A stretch of DNA of 64,000 nucleotides from Metabacillus flavus (GCF_018283675.1 NZ_JAGVRK010000001.1:1054001-1118000), one strand, 5' to 3'; numbered from the stretch's first letter, positions 8,662-17,980 are shown. Notes: generated by a model from the letters alone, not told the origin. Translations and numbers: made by a program.

Positions 8662-8689
8662 GAAAGAGCTGGAGGGATTTAGCTCTTTC
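8662..8689 (+). promoter_or_regulatory. Intercistronic stem-loop after the second binding-protein gene
   Basis: GAAAGAGCT and AGCTCTTTC are perfect 9-bp arms around a 10-base loop, just before the permease RBS and without a T-run. It matches the position of the hairpin in module 1, which suggests conserved control of binding protein to permease ratio. Confidence 0.6.
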
Positions 8690-8711
8690 TCTACTAAAGG
8701 CGGGATTGCAG

Positions 8712-9563
8712 ATGAGTCGTTCACGATTGTTTCCTTATTGGTTTTTAGCTCCGGCACTGGTTTTGTTTCTCATATTTACCGTATACCCTGTCGCTGCTTC
8801 ATTTATTTTAAGCTTTCAGAAGTTTGAGGCAGGATCTTATGCATTTAACGGATTAAACAACTATATTCGTCTCTTTAATGACGAGATTTTTTGGACAGCA
8901 CTGAAGAATACGTTTATCATTTTCGTTTTTCAGGTGCCGATCATGCTGCTGCTCGCCATAGTCTTAGCAGGAGCATTGAACAGCCAGCTATTAAAGCTGA
9001 AAGGATTTTTTAGGGTTTCCTTTTTCCTTCCAGCTGTAACCTCTCTTGTTGCCTATTCCATCCTTTTCTCGATCATGCTTCAGGAGGAAGGGATTATCAA
9101 CAACGCGTTGAGCTATCTTGGAATTGCAGCCGTCCCCTGGCTTTCGGATGGGTTTTGGGCAAAGGCATCGATTATTCTTGCGATGACATGGAGATGGACG
9201 GGCTACAACATGGTCATTTTCCTTGCTGCTCTTCAAAATATTCCTGAGGAAATTTATGAAGCAGCCTCATTGGATGGTGCAGGAAAGATCCGTCAATTCT
9301 TTCATATCACCATCCCTCAGTTAAAGCCCGTCATCCTGTTTGCCGGTACATTGAGCACGATTGGAACACTGCAATTGTTCGATGAGCCATTTAACCTGAC
9401 TAAAGGGGGACCGGCAGATTCAACGATGACGCTGGGACTTTACATTTATCAGAACGGTTTTGAATATTTCCAATTTGGCTATGCATCCGCCATTGCTTAT
9501 GTGGTAGTTGTACTAGTAGCAATCTTGACCTTCATCCAATTTAAAGTGGCAGGTGATCGATAA
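8712..9563 (+). CDS. Sugar ABC transporter permease, MalF type (module 2)
   Basis: Permease of 283 aa with six predicted membrane helices and the EAA loop EAASLDGAGKIRQFFHITIP. I chose the ATG at 8712 over the in-frame TTG at 8706, because AAAGGCGGG sits seven bases before the ATG but directly against the TTG. The stop overlaps the next ATG (TAATG). It lacks the long charged N-terminal tail of its module 1 counterpart. Confidence 0.92.
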   Translation: MSRSRLFPYWFLAPALVLFLIFTVYPVAASFILSFQKFEAGSYAFNGLNNYIRLFNDEIFWTALKNTFIIFVFQVPIMLLLAIVLAGALNSQLLKLKGFFRVSFFLPAVTSLVAYSILFSIMLQEEGIINNALSYLGIAAVPWLSDGFWAKASIILAMTWRWTGYNMVIFLAALQNIPEEIYEAASLDGAGKIRQFFHITIPQLKPVILFAGTLSTIGTLQLFDEPFNLTKGGPADSTMTLGLYIYQNGFEYFQFGYASAIAYVVVVLVAILTFIQFKVAGDR

Positions 9564-10423
9564 TGGAAGCAGTAAAAAGTGTACCTATGACACAGGAAAA
9601 AAAGAACAGGAAGCTTCCGCAAAAAATAGGCATGTATGCAATGCTGGGAATTTTTCTAGTCGTCTCTATTTTTCCTTTCTACTGGATGTTCATCGGGTCT
9701 ACAAATGAATCCGGGAAAATGTTTACGAATCCTCCAACGCTGCTTCCCGGAACGAAGCTCGTGGAAAACTATCAGAACCTGAATTCCGCTATTGATGTAT
9801 CAAGAGTGTTATTTAACTCATTGTTTGTTTCCCTGCTGTATGTCGTTTCCGCATTGATTGTATGTTCTCTCGCTGCTTATGCACTGGCGAAGTTAGAATT
9901 TAAAGGGAAAAATCTGATCTTTACAGCTTTTCTGCTTTCCATGATGATTCCTTATCAGGCAACCTTGATTCCGCTCTTTCAAATGATGTCTTCGGCAGGA
10001 TGGCTGAATACGTATTTTGCGGTCATTGCTCCGCAAATCTGTTATCCTTTTGCCATTTTTCTGCTGCGGCAGAATTTCCTGGCTTTTCCGACTGAGCTGA
10101 TTGAAGCGGCGCGTCTTGATGGGGCGAGTGAATTAAAGATTTTCGCAAAAGTCGTCATGCCGGCTATGAGGCCATCTCTTGCGGCTGCATCCATTTTCTT
10201 ATTCATGACTCAGTGGAATAACTTCCTATGGCCGCTCGTTGTATTGAATGATTCATCTATGCATACTTTCCCTGTAGCTCTTTCCAGTTTAATGGGATTA
10301 TCGTACATTGATTATGGACAAGTGATGATGGGTGTTTCCATAGCGACCATTCCAATCATTATCTTCTTCCTTGTTCTACAGAAACAATTTATATCAGGAA
10401 TGCTTGGAAGTGCTGTTAAATAA
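9563..10423 (+). CDS. Sugar ABC transporter permease, MalG type (module 2)
   Basis: Permease of 286 aa with EAA motif EAARLDGASELKIFAKVVMP and the family ending FISGMLGSAVK. It starts inside the stop of the preceding gene and is followed 11 bases later by the beta-galactosidase gene, so uptake and hydrolysis genes form one operon. Confidence 0.93.
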   Translation: MEAVKSVPMTQEKKNRKLPQKIGMYAMLGIFLVVSIFPFYWMFIGSTNESGKMFTNPPTLLPGTKLVENYQNLNSAIDVSRVLFNSLFVSLLYVVSALIVCSLAAYALAKLEFKGKNLIFTAFLLSMMIPYQATLIPLFQMMSSAGWLNTYFAVIAPQICYPFAIFLLRQNFLAFPTELIEAARLDGASELKIFAKVVMPAMRPSLAAASIFLFMTQWNNFLWPLVVLNDSSMHTFPVALSSLMGLSYIDYGQVMMGVSIATIPIIIFFLVLQKQFISGMLGSAVK

Positions 10424-10434
10424 GGAGGGTTTCT

Positions 10435-12156
10435 ATGCTGACAGCAAAGGACGGACAATTTTTTCTGAACGAAGAACCTTTTCAAATCCTATCAGGAAGC
10501 ATCCATTATTTTCGAGTGGTGCCGGAATACTGGGAAGACCGATTGAAAAAGTTGAAGATGCTCGGTTTGAATACGGTTGAAACGTATATTCCATGGAATG
10601 TGCATGAGCCGAAAAAAGGAGATTTCCAGTTTGAAGGAATGGCAGACTTGGAAAGATTTATTCAGACAGCGGATAAATTGGGTCTGCATGTGATCCTGCG
10701 GCCAGCGCCATATATTTGCGCGGAGTGGGAATTCGGCGGTCTGCCTGCCTGGCTGCTGAAGGGACAGGATATGGAGCTTCGAAGCTCCGATCCTGCGTTT
10801 TTGAATCACTTGACCGAATATTTTCACGTTCTCCTGCCGAAGCTGGTGCCTTATTTATCTGGAAATGGCGGACCGGTCATCGCGATGCAAATTGAAAATG
10901 AATATGGAGCCTATGGAAATGATCAGCAATATTTGAAATATTTAAGGAAGCTTTATCAGCAGGAGGGAATAGATGTCCTGCTCTTTACTTCTGATGGTCC
11001 CGAGTTTATCCAGCATGGTTCGCTGGAGGAAGCGGTAACTACGCTGAACTTTGGCTCCAGGCCGGAGGAAGCGTTCAGCGCGCTGGAAAGGTTCAGGCCG
11101 GGCTCGCCTCTAATGTGTGCGGAGTTTTGGATCGGCTGGTTTGACCACTGGGGCGGTGAGCACCACAGAAGGGACGCAGCGGAAATGACGGCTGTATATG
11201 AAACCATCCTTTCCAAAGGGGCATCCGTTAACTTTTATATGTTCCATGGAGGAACGAACTTCGGCTTTATGAATGGAGCCAACCATTACGAAACGTATAC
11301 TCCGACGATCACAAGCTATGATTATGACGCATTGCTGACAGAATGGGGAGATCCCTCAGATAAATATTTTGCAGTGAAAGAGATATTGACCAGGTATAAG
11401 GAGGTTCCTGAAGAGGATCCGGAGCCCGGTGAGAAAAAAACATACGGCAAGGTGGCATTATCGGAAAGCACCAGCCTGTTTGATGGGATTCAAAATCTAT
11501 CGACTCTTAAAGCCATTGCTCCCAGAGCAATGGAAGAGTTTGATCAAAGCTATGGAATGATTCTTTATCGTACTAAGGTAGAGAAGCAGGGAGAGCTGGA
11601 GATGGATATTTCGCCGATCAGAGACCGGGCGCTTATCTATATAAATGGAAAGCATGTGAAGACCATCTATCGGAATGATACGGAGAAAATGATTACGCTG
11701 CCCTTTGATCAGTCCATAAATGTCCTTGAAATTCTGGTGGAAAATATGGGCCGGGTAAACTACGGCAAGCATTTAAAAGACCGGAAAGGCATTATTCAAA
11801 ACCTATGGATCGGCCAGCAGTACTGGTTTAATTGGGAAGTAATTCCGATTGAACTGAACCCTGAGCAAGTTGATTGGCTTCAGGGAACAGATACAAGGTT
11901 TCCGCGATTTTACAAAGGTACCTTTAAGGCAAAAGAATGTGCGGATACATTCGTCGATTTAGCCGGATGGACAAAAGGATATGTATGGGTGAACGGCTTC
12001 AACCTGGGCCGCTATTGGCAAACAGAAGGGCCTCAAGTAAGCCTTTACATACCGGCGCCCCTTTTAAGAGAGGGAGAAAACGAAATACTTGTGCTGGAGC
12101 TTGAAGAGACTTCATCGAGCATGGTTGAATTGTCAGATCAACCCGATATCGGATAA
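10435..12156 (+). CDS. GH35 beta-galactosidase (BgaC-like)
   Basis: Hydrolyses terminal beta-galactosyl residues, in characterised relatives mainly beta-1,3 links. At 573 aa it is close to Bacillus BgaC-type enzymes. The N-terminal GH35 barrel has ISGSIHYFRV, the motif RPAPYICAEWEFGG, the acid/base Glu in QIENEYGAYG and the nucleophile Glu in MCAEFWIGWFDHWGGE. The C-terminal part holds beta-sandwich domains ending near GRYWQTEGPQ. There is no signal peptide, so it acts in the cytoplasm on sugar imported by the preceding transporter. The RBS AAGGAGGG lies at normal distance. Confidence 0.93.
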   Translation: MLTAKDGQFFLNEEPFQILSGSIHYFRVVPEYWEDRLKKLKMLGLNTVETYIPWNVHEPKKGDFQFEGMADLERFIQTADKLGLHVILRPAPYICAEWEFGGLPAWLLKGQDMELRSSDPAFLNHLTEYFHVLLPKLVPYLSGNGGPVIAMQIENEYGAYGNDQQYLKYLRKLYQQEGIDVLLFTSDGPEFIQHGSLEEAVTTLNFGSRPEEAFSALERFRPGSPLMCAEFWIGWFDHWGGEHHRRDAAEMTAVYETILSKGASVNFYMFHGGTNFGFMNGANHYETYTPTITSYDYDALLTEWGDPSDKYFAVKEILTRYKEVPEEDPEPGEKKTYGKVALSESTSLFDGIQNLSTLKAIAPRAMEEFDQSYGMILYRTKVEKQGELEMDISPIRDRALIYINGKHVKTIYRNDTEKMITLPFDQSINVLEILVENMGRVNYGKHLKDRKGIIQNLWIGQQYWFNWEVIPIELNPEQVDWLQGTDTRFPRFYKGTFKAKECADTFVDLAGWTKGYVWVNGFNLGRYWQTEGPQVSLYIPAPLLREGENEILVLELEETSSSMVELSDQPDIG

Positions 12157-12170
12157 GAGGAGGAACCCCC

Positions 12171-14396
12171 ATGCCAATCCATACCAACGAATCAACAAAG
12201 CAATTTCACTTAACGAACGGACAGATCAGCTATATTTTTCACGTGATGAAAAACGGGGAGCTTGGCCATTTATACTATGGAAAAGCGCTGAAGCACCAGG
12301 AGGATTTTTCCCATTTTCAGAATGCGTTTGTTCCCACAGCGGCTAGCTGCCATGTTGAAAAAAACGACCCTGCCTTTTCCCTGGAAACATTAAGACAGGA
12401 ATATCCGGGCTACGGAACTACAGACTTCCGGGAGCCGGCTCTTTCGATTAGAAGAGAAAACGGAAGCTCTGTCCACCGCTTTGAATACGAGGCATATGCC
12501 ATTACGGATGGGAAGGAACGAATTCCAGGCATGCCAGCTACCTTTGCGGAGCAAGGGGAAGCGAAGAATCTCGCTATTACTCTGATCGACCGGACAGCCG
12601 GACTGAAGCTGATCTTGAACTACACCCTATTCGAGCATCTTCCTGTTATTGCAAGGAGGACGACAGTAGAAAATATCGGCACTGAAAACGTTCAGCTTGA
12701 ACGGGTGATGAGTCTGTCGCTTGATTTAAATGACCGTGACTATACGATGATGCATCTTTCCGGGACCTGGTCAAGGGAGCGCCATCTGAAGGAGCGTGTG
12801 CTTGAGACCGGCATTCAGTCCATTTCAAGTGCAAGAGGAGCGAGCTCGCACCACCATAACCCATTTATAGCACTTCGCCGCCAGGAAACAACCGAGACAC
12901 TGGGAGAAGCAATTGGCGCTCATTTCATTTACAGCGGAAATTTTCTCGCCCAGGCCGAGGTAGACCATTACGACACGACGAGAATCACAATGGGAATTCA
13001 TCCCTTCCAATTTAATTGGAACCTGAATCCAGGTGCGGTTTTCCACTCTCCTGAGGCTGTATTGACCTATTCGGATCAAGGGCTGAACGGATTAACAAAA
13101 AGTGTGCATGATTTATTCCGGAAACATTTGATTTCGCCAAACTGGCGCGATAAAGAAAGACCGGTTCTCATTAATAATTGGGAAGCTACGTATTTTGACT
13201 TTAGTGCAGAGAAGATTACGCAAATTGCGAGAAGGGCAAAAGAACTTGGAATCGAACTTTTCGTTCTCGATGACGGGTGGTTTGGAAAACGGAATGATGA
13301 CACATCTTCACTTGGAGATTGGTATGTGGATGAAAACAAGCTGCCGGAAGGAATAGAAGCCCTTTCCAAATCGATACGCGGAGAAGGTCTGCAGTTTGGT
13401 TTATGGTTTGAGCCGGAGATGGTTAATGAGGAAAGCGATTTATTTGAGAAGCACCCGGATTGGGTGGTTCATGATCCCGAGCGTCCTAAATCCTATGGAC
13501 GAAATCAATGGGTGCTCGATTATACCCGCAAGGAAGTCGTTGACTATTTGTATGAACGGATGTCTTTCTTTATCCGCTCTGCCAAACTCAGCTACATCAA
13601 ATGGGATATGAATCGGAATATTACAGAAGCTTATTCTGCTTCTTTGGGCAGGGATCGGCAGGGTGAGTTTTTTCATCGCTATATTTTAGGCGTTTATGAT
13701 CTGTACGAACGGCTCACCTCAGAATTCCCGGACGTCCTCTTTGAATCATGTGCGGGAGGAGGAGGCCGCTTCGATGCCGGCATGCTTTACTACGCTCCTC
13801 AGGCATGGACGAGCGATGATACGGATGCAGCTGAAAGAATGAAGATTCAATACGGTTCTTCTTTTGTGTATCCTATCTACAGCATGGGCTCTCACGTATC
13901 GGATATTCCGAATCATCAGACCATGAGAAAGACATCGCTTAAAACACGGGGAGATGTCGCGTATTTTGGAACGTTCGGCTATGAACTGGATCCCAATCGC
14001 ATGACAGAGGAAGAGAAGGAAGAAGTGAAAGGGCAGATTGCGCAATACAAGCAGCTTCGCACCCTGATCCGGGACGGAGATTTTTACAGACTGATCAGTC
14101 CGTTCACATCGAACGAATTGCTTTGGATGATTGTGGCGAAGGATCAGTCTGCAGCCATCGCCGGCTGGTATAAAACACTGGCTGTTCCGAATCCGAAAAA
14201 AGAGCAGGTGATTAAGCTGACCGGGCTTAATCCTCAAGCAGCCTATTCGATTGAGGGCCGTTCCAGGACCTATATGGGTGATGAACTAATGAGTAGAGGA
14301 CTGAACTTATCGACTGAATTCAACGGAGTCAATGCCAAGCACGCTGAAAGAGGCGGAGACTTCCAATCAGAAGTCTTTCTTTTGAAAAAAGTCTGA
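12171..14396 (+). CDS. GH36 alpha-galactosidase
   Basis: Cytoplasmic alpha-galactosidase of 741 aa, acting on raffinose-family sugars or melibiose-type ends. Visible marks are LFVLDDGWFGKRNDD, the nucleophile Asp in IKWDMNRNITE, the FESCAGGGGRFD segment and the acid/base Asp in TSDDTDAAERM. It starts 14 bases after the GH35 gene with RBS AGAGGAGG. Together with the GH35 enzyme it lets the cell strip both alpha- and beta-galactosyl units from the imported oligosaccharide. No galactokinase or Leloir genes are in view. Confidence 0.95.
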   Translation: MPIHTNESTKQFHLTNGQISYIFHVMKNGELGHLYYGKALKHQEDFSHFQNAFVPTAASCHVEKNDPAFSLETLRQEYPGYGTTDFREPALSIRRENGSSVHRFEYEAYAITDGKERIPGMPATFAEQGEAKNLAITLIDRTAGLKLILNYTLFEHLPVIARRTTVENIGTENVQLERVMSLSLDLNDRDYTMMHLSGTWSRERHLKERVLETGIQSISSARGASSHHHNPFIALRRQETTETLGEAIGAHFIYSGNFLAQAEVDHYDTTRITMGIHPFQFNWNLNPGAVFHSPEAVLTYSDQGLNGLTKSVHDLFRKHLISPNWRDKERPVLINNWEATYFDFSAEKITQIARRAKELGIELFVLDDGWFGKRNDDTSSLGDWYVDENKLPEGIEALSKSIRGEGLQFGLWFEPEMVNEESDLFEKHPDWVVHDPERPKSYGRNQWVLDYTRKEVVDYLYERMSFFIRSAKLSYIKWDMNRNITEAYSASLGRDRQGEFFHRYILGVYDLYERLTSEFPDVLFESCAGGGGRFDAGMLYYAPQAWTSDDTDAAERMKIQYGSSFVYPIYSMGSHVSDIPNHQTMRKTSLKTRGDVAYFGTFGYELDPNRMTEEEKEEVKGQIAQYKQLRTLIRDGDFYRLISPFTSNELLWMIVAKDQSAAIAGWYKTLAVPNPKKEQVIKLTGLNPQAAYSIEGRSRTYMGDELMSRGLNLSTEFNGVNAKHAERGGDFQSEVFLLKKV

Positions 14397-14485
14397 CGCG
14401 GGCAAGCCGTCTTGTTCTACCCTCATAATCCTCTTCATACGCTGATAAGGGAACAACTTCAGACATCAAGAGAGGGGGAGCCTGC

Positions 14486-15352
14486 GTGGTTTACCGCATG
14501 CTTGCATTGAACATAGACGGAACGCTGCTTCGCTCAAATGGCCGCCTTCATCAGGCGACAAGAGAAGCCATTGAATTTGTGCAGAAAAAAGGTGTGTACG
14601 TCTCGCTTGTAACAAACCGCCATTTCCAGTCCGCCAGAAAACTTGCGAGAGCCTTAAAACTAGAATCGTTTTTGGTTACTCACAGCGGCGCCTTTATCGC
14701 AGAAAAAATAGATGAGCCGCTTTTTGAAAGAAGACTTGGAGAAACGCTGACGTATAGCCTTGTTCAGGTGCTCGAAAACTATGAATGCCATATCCGGATC
14801 ATTCATGAGCGCTACAGCATCGGGAACAGGGTTAAGGTCACGCCTCATATGACAGGCAGTACGGTCATCCAGTCCTCTGAACCGCTTTTCTATCCGAACC
14901 AGTATGTAGAATCACTTGGTGATGCATTAAGAGATGAACCAATTGATGCTCCAAAGCTGGAAGTGCTTTTTCAGAGCAAAAGGGAGAAAGAGGCGGCTGC
15001 TGCTTTTCTGAATGAAACTTTTAATGAGGTGACCATTTCAGACCGGAATGCACTCCGCTTTGATCTAATGGCTAAAGGAGTGACCAAAGCAACCGGACTG
15101 GAGCTTCTTTGCAGCCATCTTAAGATACCGATGAGCGAAGTTGTCGCGATTGGAGACAGCTCGGATGACAGGGATATGATTGCAAATGCCGGACTTGGTG
15201 TCGCTATGGGCCAGGCGCCGTTTGAAGTTAAGCAGGCGGCCGACTGGGTCACACGCTCCAATGAAGATTCCGGAGTTGCCTACATGATCAAAGAACATTT
15301 CAGAAAACAGTACCGGCTTGGATACTTGGACAAAATTAAGCTGGACCAATAA
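14486..15352 (+). CDS. yhaX: HAD superfamily Cof-type protein YhaX, nucleophile replaced
   Basis: Cof/HAD-IIB-type protein of 288 aa. Motif I reads ALNIDGTLL where active phosphatases have DxDGT, so the nucleophilic Asp is Asn9. Motif II (VTNR), the motif III Lys in MAKGVTKATGL and the motif IV cluster GDSSDDRDMI are intact. Start is GTG with RBS GAGGGGG. Position before hemZ fits YhaX of B. subtilis. With Asn9 the ordinary phosphatase mechanism should fail unless the residue deamidates or the protein has another role. Confidence 0.85.
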   Translation: MVYRMLALNIDGTLLRSNGRLHQATREAIEFVQKKGVYVSLVTNRHFQSARKLARALKLESFLVTHSGAFIAEKIDEPLFERRLGETLTYSLVQVLENYECHIRIIHERYSIGNRVKVTPHMTGSTVIQSSEPLFYPNQYVESLGDALRDEPIDAPKLEVLFQSKREKEAAAAFLNETFNEVTISDRNALRFDLMAKGVTKATGLELLCSHLKIPMSEVVAIGDSSDDRDMIANAGLGVAMGQAPFEVKQAADWVTRSNEDSGVAYMIKEHFRKQYRLGYLDKIKLDQ

Positions 15353-15355
15353 GAG

Positions 15356-15386
15356 AAAGGCTGACCCTGAGGGGTTGGCCTTTTTT
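15356..15386 (+). terminator. Terminator after yhaX
   Basis: AAGGCTGACCC and GGGTTGGCCTT form a stem closed by a TGAG loop, and TTTTTT follows. Confidence 0.85.
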
Positions 15387-15471
15387 GGGGGTACAGACCA
15401 TGGGGAAGGGGGGGAGACGAGAACGTTTTGCCAGGGTCAGGATCCATAATGTATGGCCTCTGCATAAGAAC

Positions 15472-16398
15472 TTATGAAGGTCGAACACCTGGTTCAAGAA
15501 TGGTGAAGGTATTAGCAGATGTATTTAAATTTGCGCGGGCCCCGATTGGAATGGCTGCCTTATAATATCCGTGTGCCGTCGTTACGTTTGTCATAAGCGG
15601 TTTTCCAAGAGGAATAAAAAATTCATTGATAAGGTCTTCATAGGATTTTCCGTATGCAGTTTCGCATTTTGTGCATTCACCGAGAACAATTCCGGCACAA
15701 TCTTCTAGTTTTCCTGCAAGCTTAAGATGGTTAACATATCGGTAGATTTTATTAATGGGTTCTTCCGTCTCCTCAATAATGAGAATCTTTCCATTTGTAT
15801 CAATGTCATAAATCGTTCCAAGCACATCCGTAAAGGAAGTTAGGTTCCCCCCAACCGTTTGGCCTGTTACATTTCCAGGTATTCTGCTGACCTGAGGAAT
15901 CCCGGGAGGATTTGTAATTTGACGAGGGGATTGGAGGGTAGCCGTGGCGGCAAAAAACTGCTGAAAATTATAGGCCGGGGTTTCCGGCACAAAATCAAGC
16001 AGCAGCAGACTCTGAAACGTAATTAAATCTGCATATTGGAATAAGACATTTTGCAATACCGTAATGTCACTGTAGCCGCTCAGTATTTTTGGATTTTGAC
16101 GGATAATTGAATAATCAAGATAAGGAAGAATTCCGGCAACACCCACCCCGCCTCTTGTCGGCAGGATCATTTTAACTTCCGGATTGGAAAACATCTTCAT
16201 TAAATCCGCTGCCCTCTGTTCATCGGTTCCGCCCAGAAAACCGTTTACAGTGTATACGTAGTCACCAAGGACAACCTTAAATCCCATGCCTCTTAAAGTT
16301 GCAATCCCCTGGTTGATTTTTGCCTCATCAAGCGGACTGCCAAGTGTAACGATTCCGATGGTATCACCCTGCTGTAAAATAGGCGGTCTTTCTGCCAT
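15472..16398 (-). CDS. Peptidase S66 (LD-carboxypeptidase-like) protein
   Basis: Homologue of muramoyl-tetrapeptide carboxypeptidase, 308 aa from the ATG at 16398, which has GGAG close upstream; the 29 extra in-frame residues look untranslated. Family marks are GDTIGIVTLGSP, RGGVGVAGILPYLDY (residues 82-96), ILSGYSDIT, GGNLTSFTDVLGT, IIEETEEP with the presumed catalytic Glu, and TTAHGYYKAAIPIGA with the catalytic His. The usual nucleophile region RGGYG(S/AS) reads RGGVGVA here, so the expected Ser is absent. No signal peptide is seen. Monocistronic and divergent from the next gene. Confidence 0.82.
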   Translation of the reverse strand: MAERPPILQQGDTIGIVTLGSPLDEAKINQGIATLRGMGFKVVLGDYVYTVNGFLGGTDEQRAADLMKMFSNPEVKMILPTRGGVGVAGILPYLDYSIIRQNPKILSGYSDITVLQNVLFQYADLITFQSLLLLDFVPETPAYNFQQFFAATATLQSPRQITNPPGIPQVSRIPGNVTGQTVGGNLTSFTDVLGTIYDIDTNGKILIIEETEEPINKIYRYVNHLKLAGKLEDCAGIVLGECTKCETAYGKSYEDLINEFFIPLGKPLMTNVTTAHGYYKAAIPIGARANLNTSANTFTILEPGVRPS

Positions 16399-16499
16399 AT
16401 CCTTCACTCCTTCAATCCAAATCATGCTGTAACATGTATATGTGGCAGTGATGCGAAAAAGAAGAGCCTTTATCCTGAAGTGCATTGCGTAGGTTTTTC

Positions 16500-16530
16500 A
16501 TTGACCAGAAGTTCAATCATAAGATAGGAT
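16500..16530 (+). promoter_or_regulatory. Promoter with overlapping imperfect palindrome
   Basis: TTGACC (16501-16506), 18 bases and TAGGAT (16525-16530) form a plausible promoter for the hydrolase-TetR pair. ATTGACC-AGAA-GTTCAAT (16500-16517) is an imperfect palindrome over the -35 box, a typical place for a TetR-type operator. The linked TetR gene at 17325 is the obvious candidate to bind it. Confidence 0.45.
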
Positions 16531-16560
16531 GGACATGTCAGATAAATTAGGAGGGCTTAT

Positions 16561-17325
16561 ATGGATTTGCATGCCGAAGTTCAAGGCAGCGGCCGCCCCG
16601 TTATTCTCATTCACGGGCCTGGAACGGATTTGCGTGAATGGGTTTTCATCATCCCTTATCTTCTTAAAACGTGCCAAGTCATTGCTTATGACGTCAGAGG
16701 GTCAGGAAAGTCTCCGTCTCCGGTTGAACCGATGAACTTAGTCGACGATTTAAGAATGCTTATGGACGGTCTTCACATTGAAAAAGCCACATTGGTCGGG
16801 CATTCAAGAGGCGGGCAGGTAGCTGCAGATTTTGCATTAACAGATCCTTCACGCATTGAGAAGCTCATCTTAATTTCTCCCTCATTAACCGGTTATGAAT
16901 ATTCACAGCAGTATAACTTTTGGATGAACAAAATAAATTCAGCACCCCGCGATATCAACGGCATTGCTGAACATATTATGAACGGCCCCCATCACTCAAT
17001 CATTAAAACTTCCGAGCATTTTGCTCTTTTTGGAGAAATGATGAGGACGTATGTAAGAAAAGCTCTTACCGAATGGAAAAGTTACGAAATCATTTGGCCC
17101 GAGCCTCCGGCGATTCAAAGACTTAAAGAAATGCAAGCCGCTACTCTTTTTATTCAGGGAACGAAGGAATTTGAAGATATGTATCAAATAAGAGAACATT
17201 ATGACAAAATTCCGTCCATTGAATTTGTCATTATCCCCCGTGCCGATCATATGTCCACCTTGACTCATCCTGAAGAAATTGCCGAAAATATTTTAGAGTT
17301 TATAAAGGAGGAAGCTAAACACTAA
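16561..17325 (+). CDS. Alpha/beta-fold hydrolase
   Basis: Esterase/lipase-like hydrolase of 254 aa with no signal peptide. The oxyanion region is VILIHGPGTD and the nucleophile elbow is VGHSRGGQ (Ser near residue 83). A late His lies in RADHMSTLTHPEE and an acid residue is expected near FIQGTKEFED. The RBS AGGAGGG precedes the ATG. It is coupled by TAATG to a TetR regulator, which suggests induction by its own substrate or a toxic ester. The substrate is unknown. Confidence 0.85.
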   Translation: MDLHAEVQGSGRPVILIHGPGTDLREWVFIIPYLLKTCQVIAYDVRGSGKSPSPVEPMNLVDDLRMLMDGLHIEKATLVGHSRGGQVAADFALTDPSRIEKLILISPSLTGYEYSQQYNFWMNKINSAPRDINGIAEHIMNGPHHSIIKTSEHFALFGEMMRTYVRKALTEWKSYEIIWPEPPAIQRLKEMQAATLFIQGTKEFEDMYQIREHYDKIPSIEFVIIPRADHMSTLTHPEEIAENILEFIKEEAKH

Positions 17326-17909
17326 TGCCGCGCACCCCTGAAGCTTATGAGAAGATAAGAAAGCAAAGCAGCGAAAGATTATTAACTGCTGCTTTAGACC
17401 TCTTCATAAAAAAGGGATATCACTCCACCTCTATTGAAGAAGTGACTAAACTTGCCCAAGTCTCAAAAGGGCTGCTTTATCATTATTACCAAGGCAAGGA
17501 AGGCCTCCTTGAGGCAATGATCCAGATGAGGATTGAAAACCTTCGGGCTGTGATGGATGGTGCCCTCACCAAAAGGACACCTAAAGAAAAGCTTTGCCAC
17601 ATAGCGGAAGGAACGCTGGATAACGTGTTTCAGAATCCTGAGCTTTACCGTTTTTATATGAATCTTCAAACCCAGCCCCATCAGGATCAGGTACTCGCAA
17701 AATATGCGGATATCCTGAAGAAGGAGTTTGAAAGAAATTTTGAAATTCAGAGCAGGATTTTCGAAATGCTAGGTATTCAAGACCCGAGGAAACGTTCCCT
17801 GCTTTTTTCCTCCACTCTCAATGGCATTATGCTGATGATTTGCAGCTATCCGGATCACTTTCCGATTGAAGAAATGAAGTCCCAGGTGATTGAGGAGTTT
17901 TGCAAGTAA
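17325..17909 (+). CDS. TetR/AcrR-family transcriptional regulator
   Basis: Regulator of 194 aa. The N-terminal HTH (about residues 15-60) reads LFIKKGYHSTSIEEVTKLAQ followed by VSKGLLYHYYQGKEGLLE. The C-terminal ligand domain is not assignable. The start overlaps the hydrolase stop by one base, so it is probably an autoregulator of the two-gene operon. Confidence 0.9.
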   Translation: MPRTPEAYEKIRKQSSERLLTAALDLFIKKGYHSTSIEEVTKLAQVSKGLLYHYYQGKEGLLEAMIQMRIENLRAVMDGALTKRTPKEKLCHIAEGTLDNVFQNPELYRFYMNLQTQPHQDQVLAKYADILKKEFERNFEIQSRIFEMLGIQDPRKRSLLFSSTLNGIMLMICSYPDHFPIEEMKSQVIEEFCK

Positions 17910-17980
17910 GCCCTTATTGTGTTCGCATCCCCCATCATGTACACTAAGGACAGTTTTTAAATTTTTCCTAAAAGGTGATT

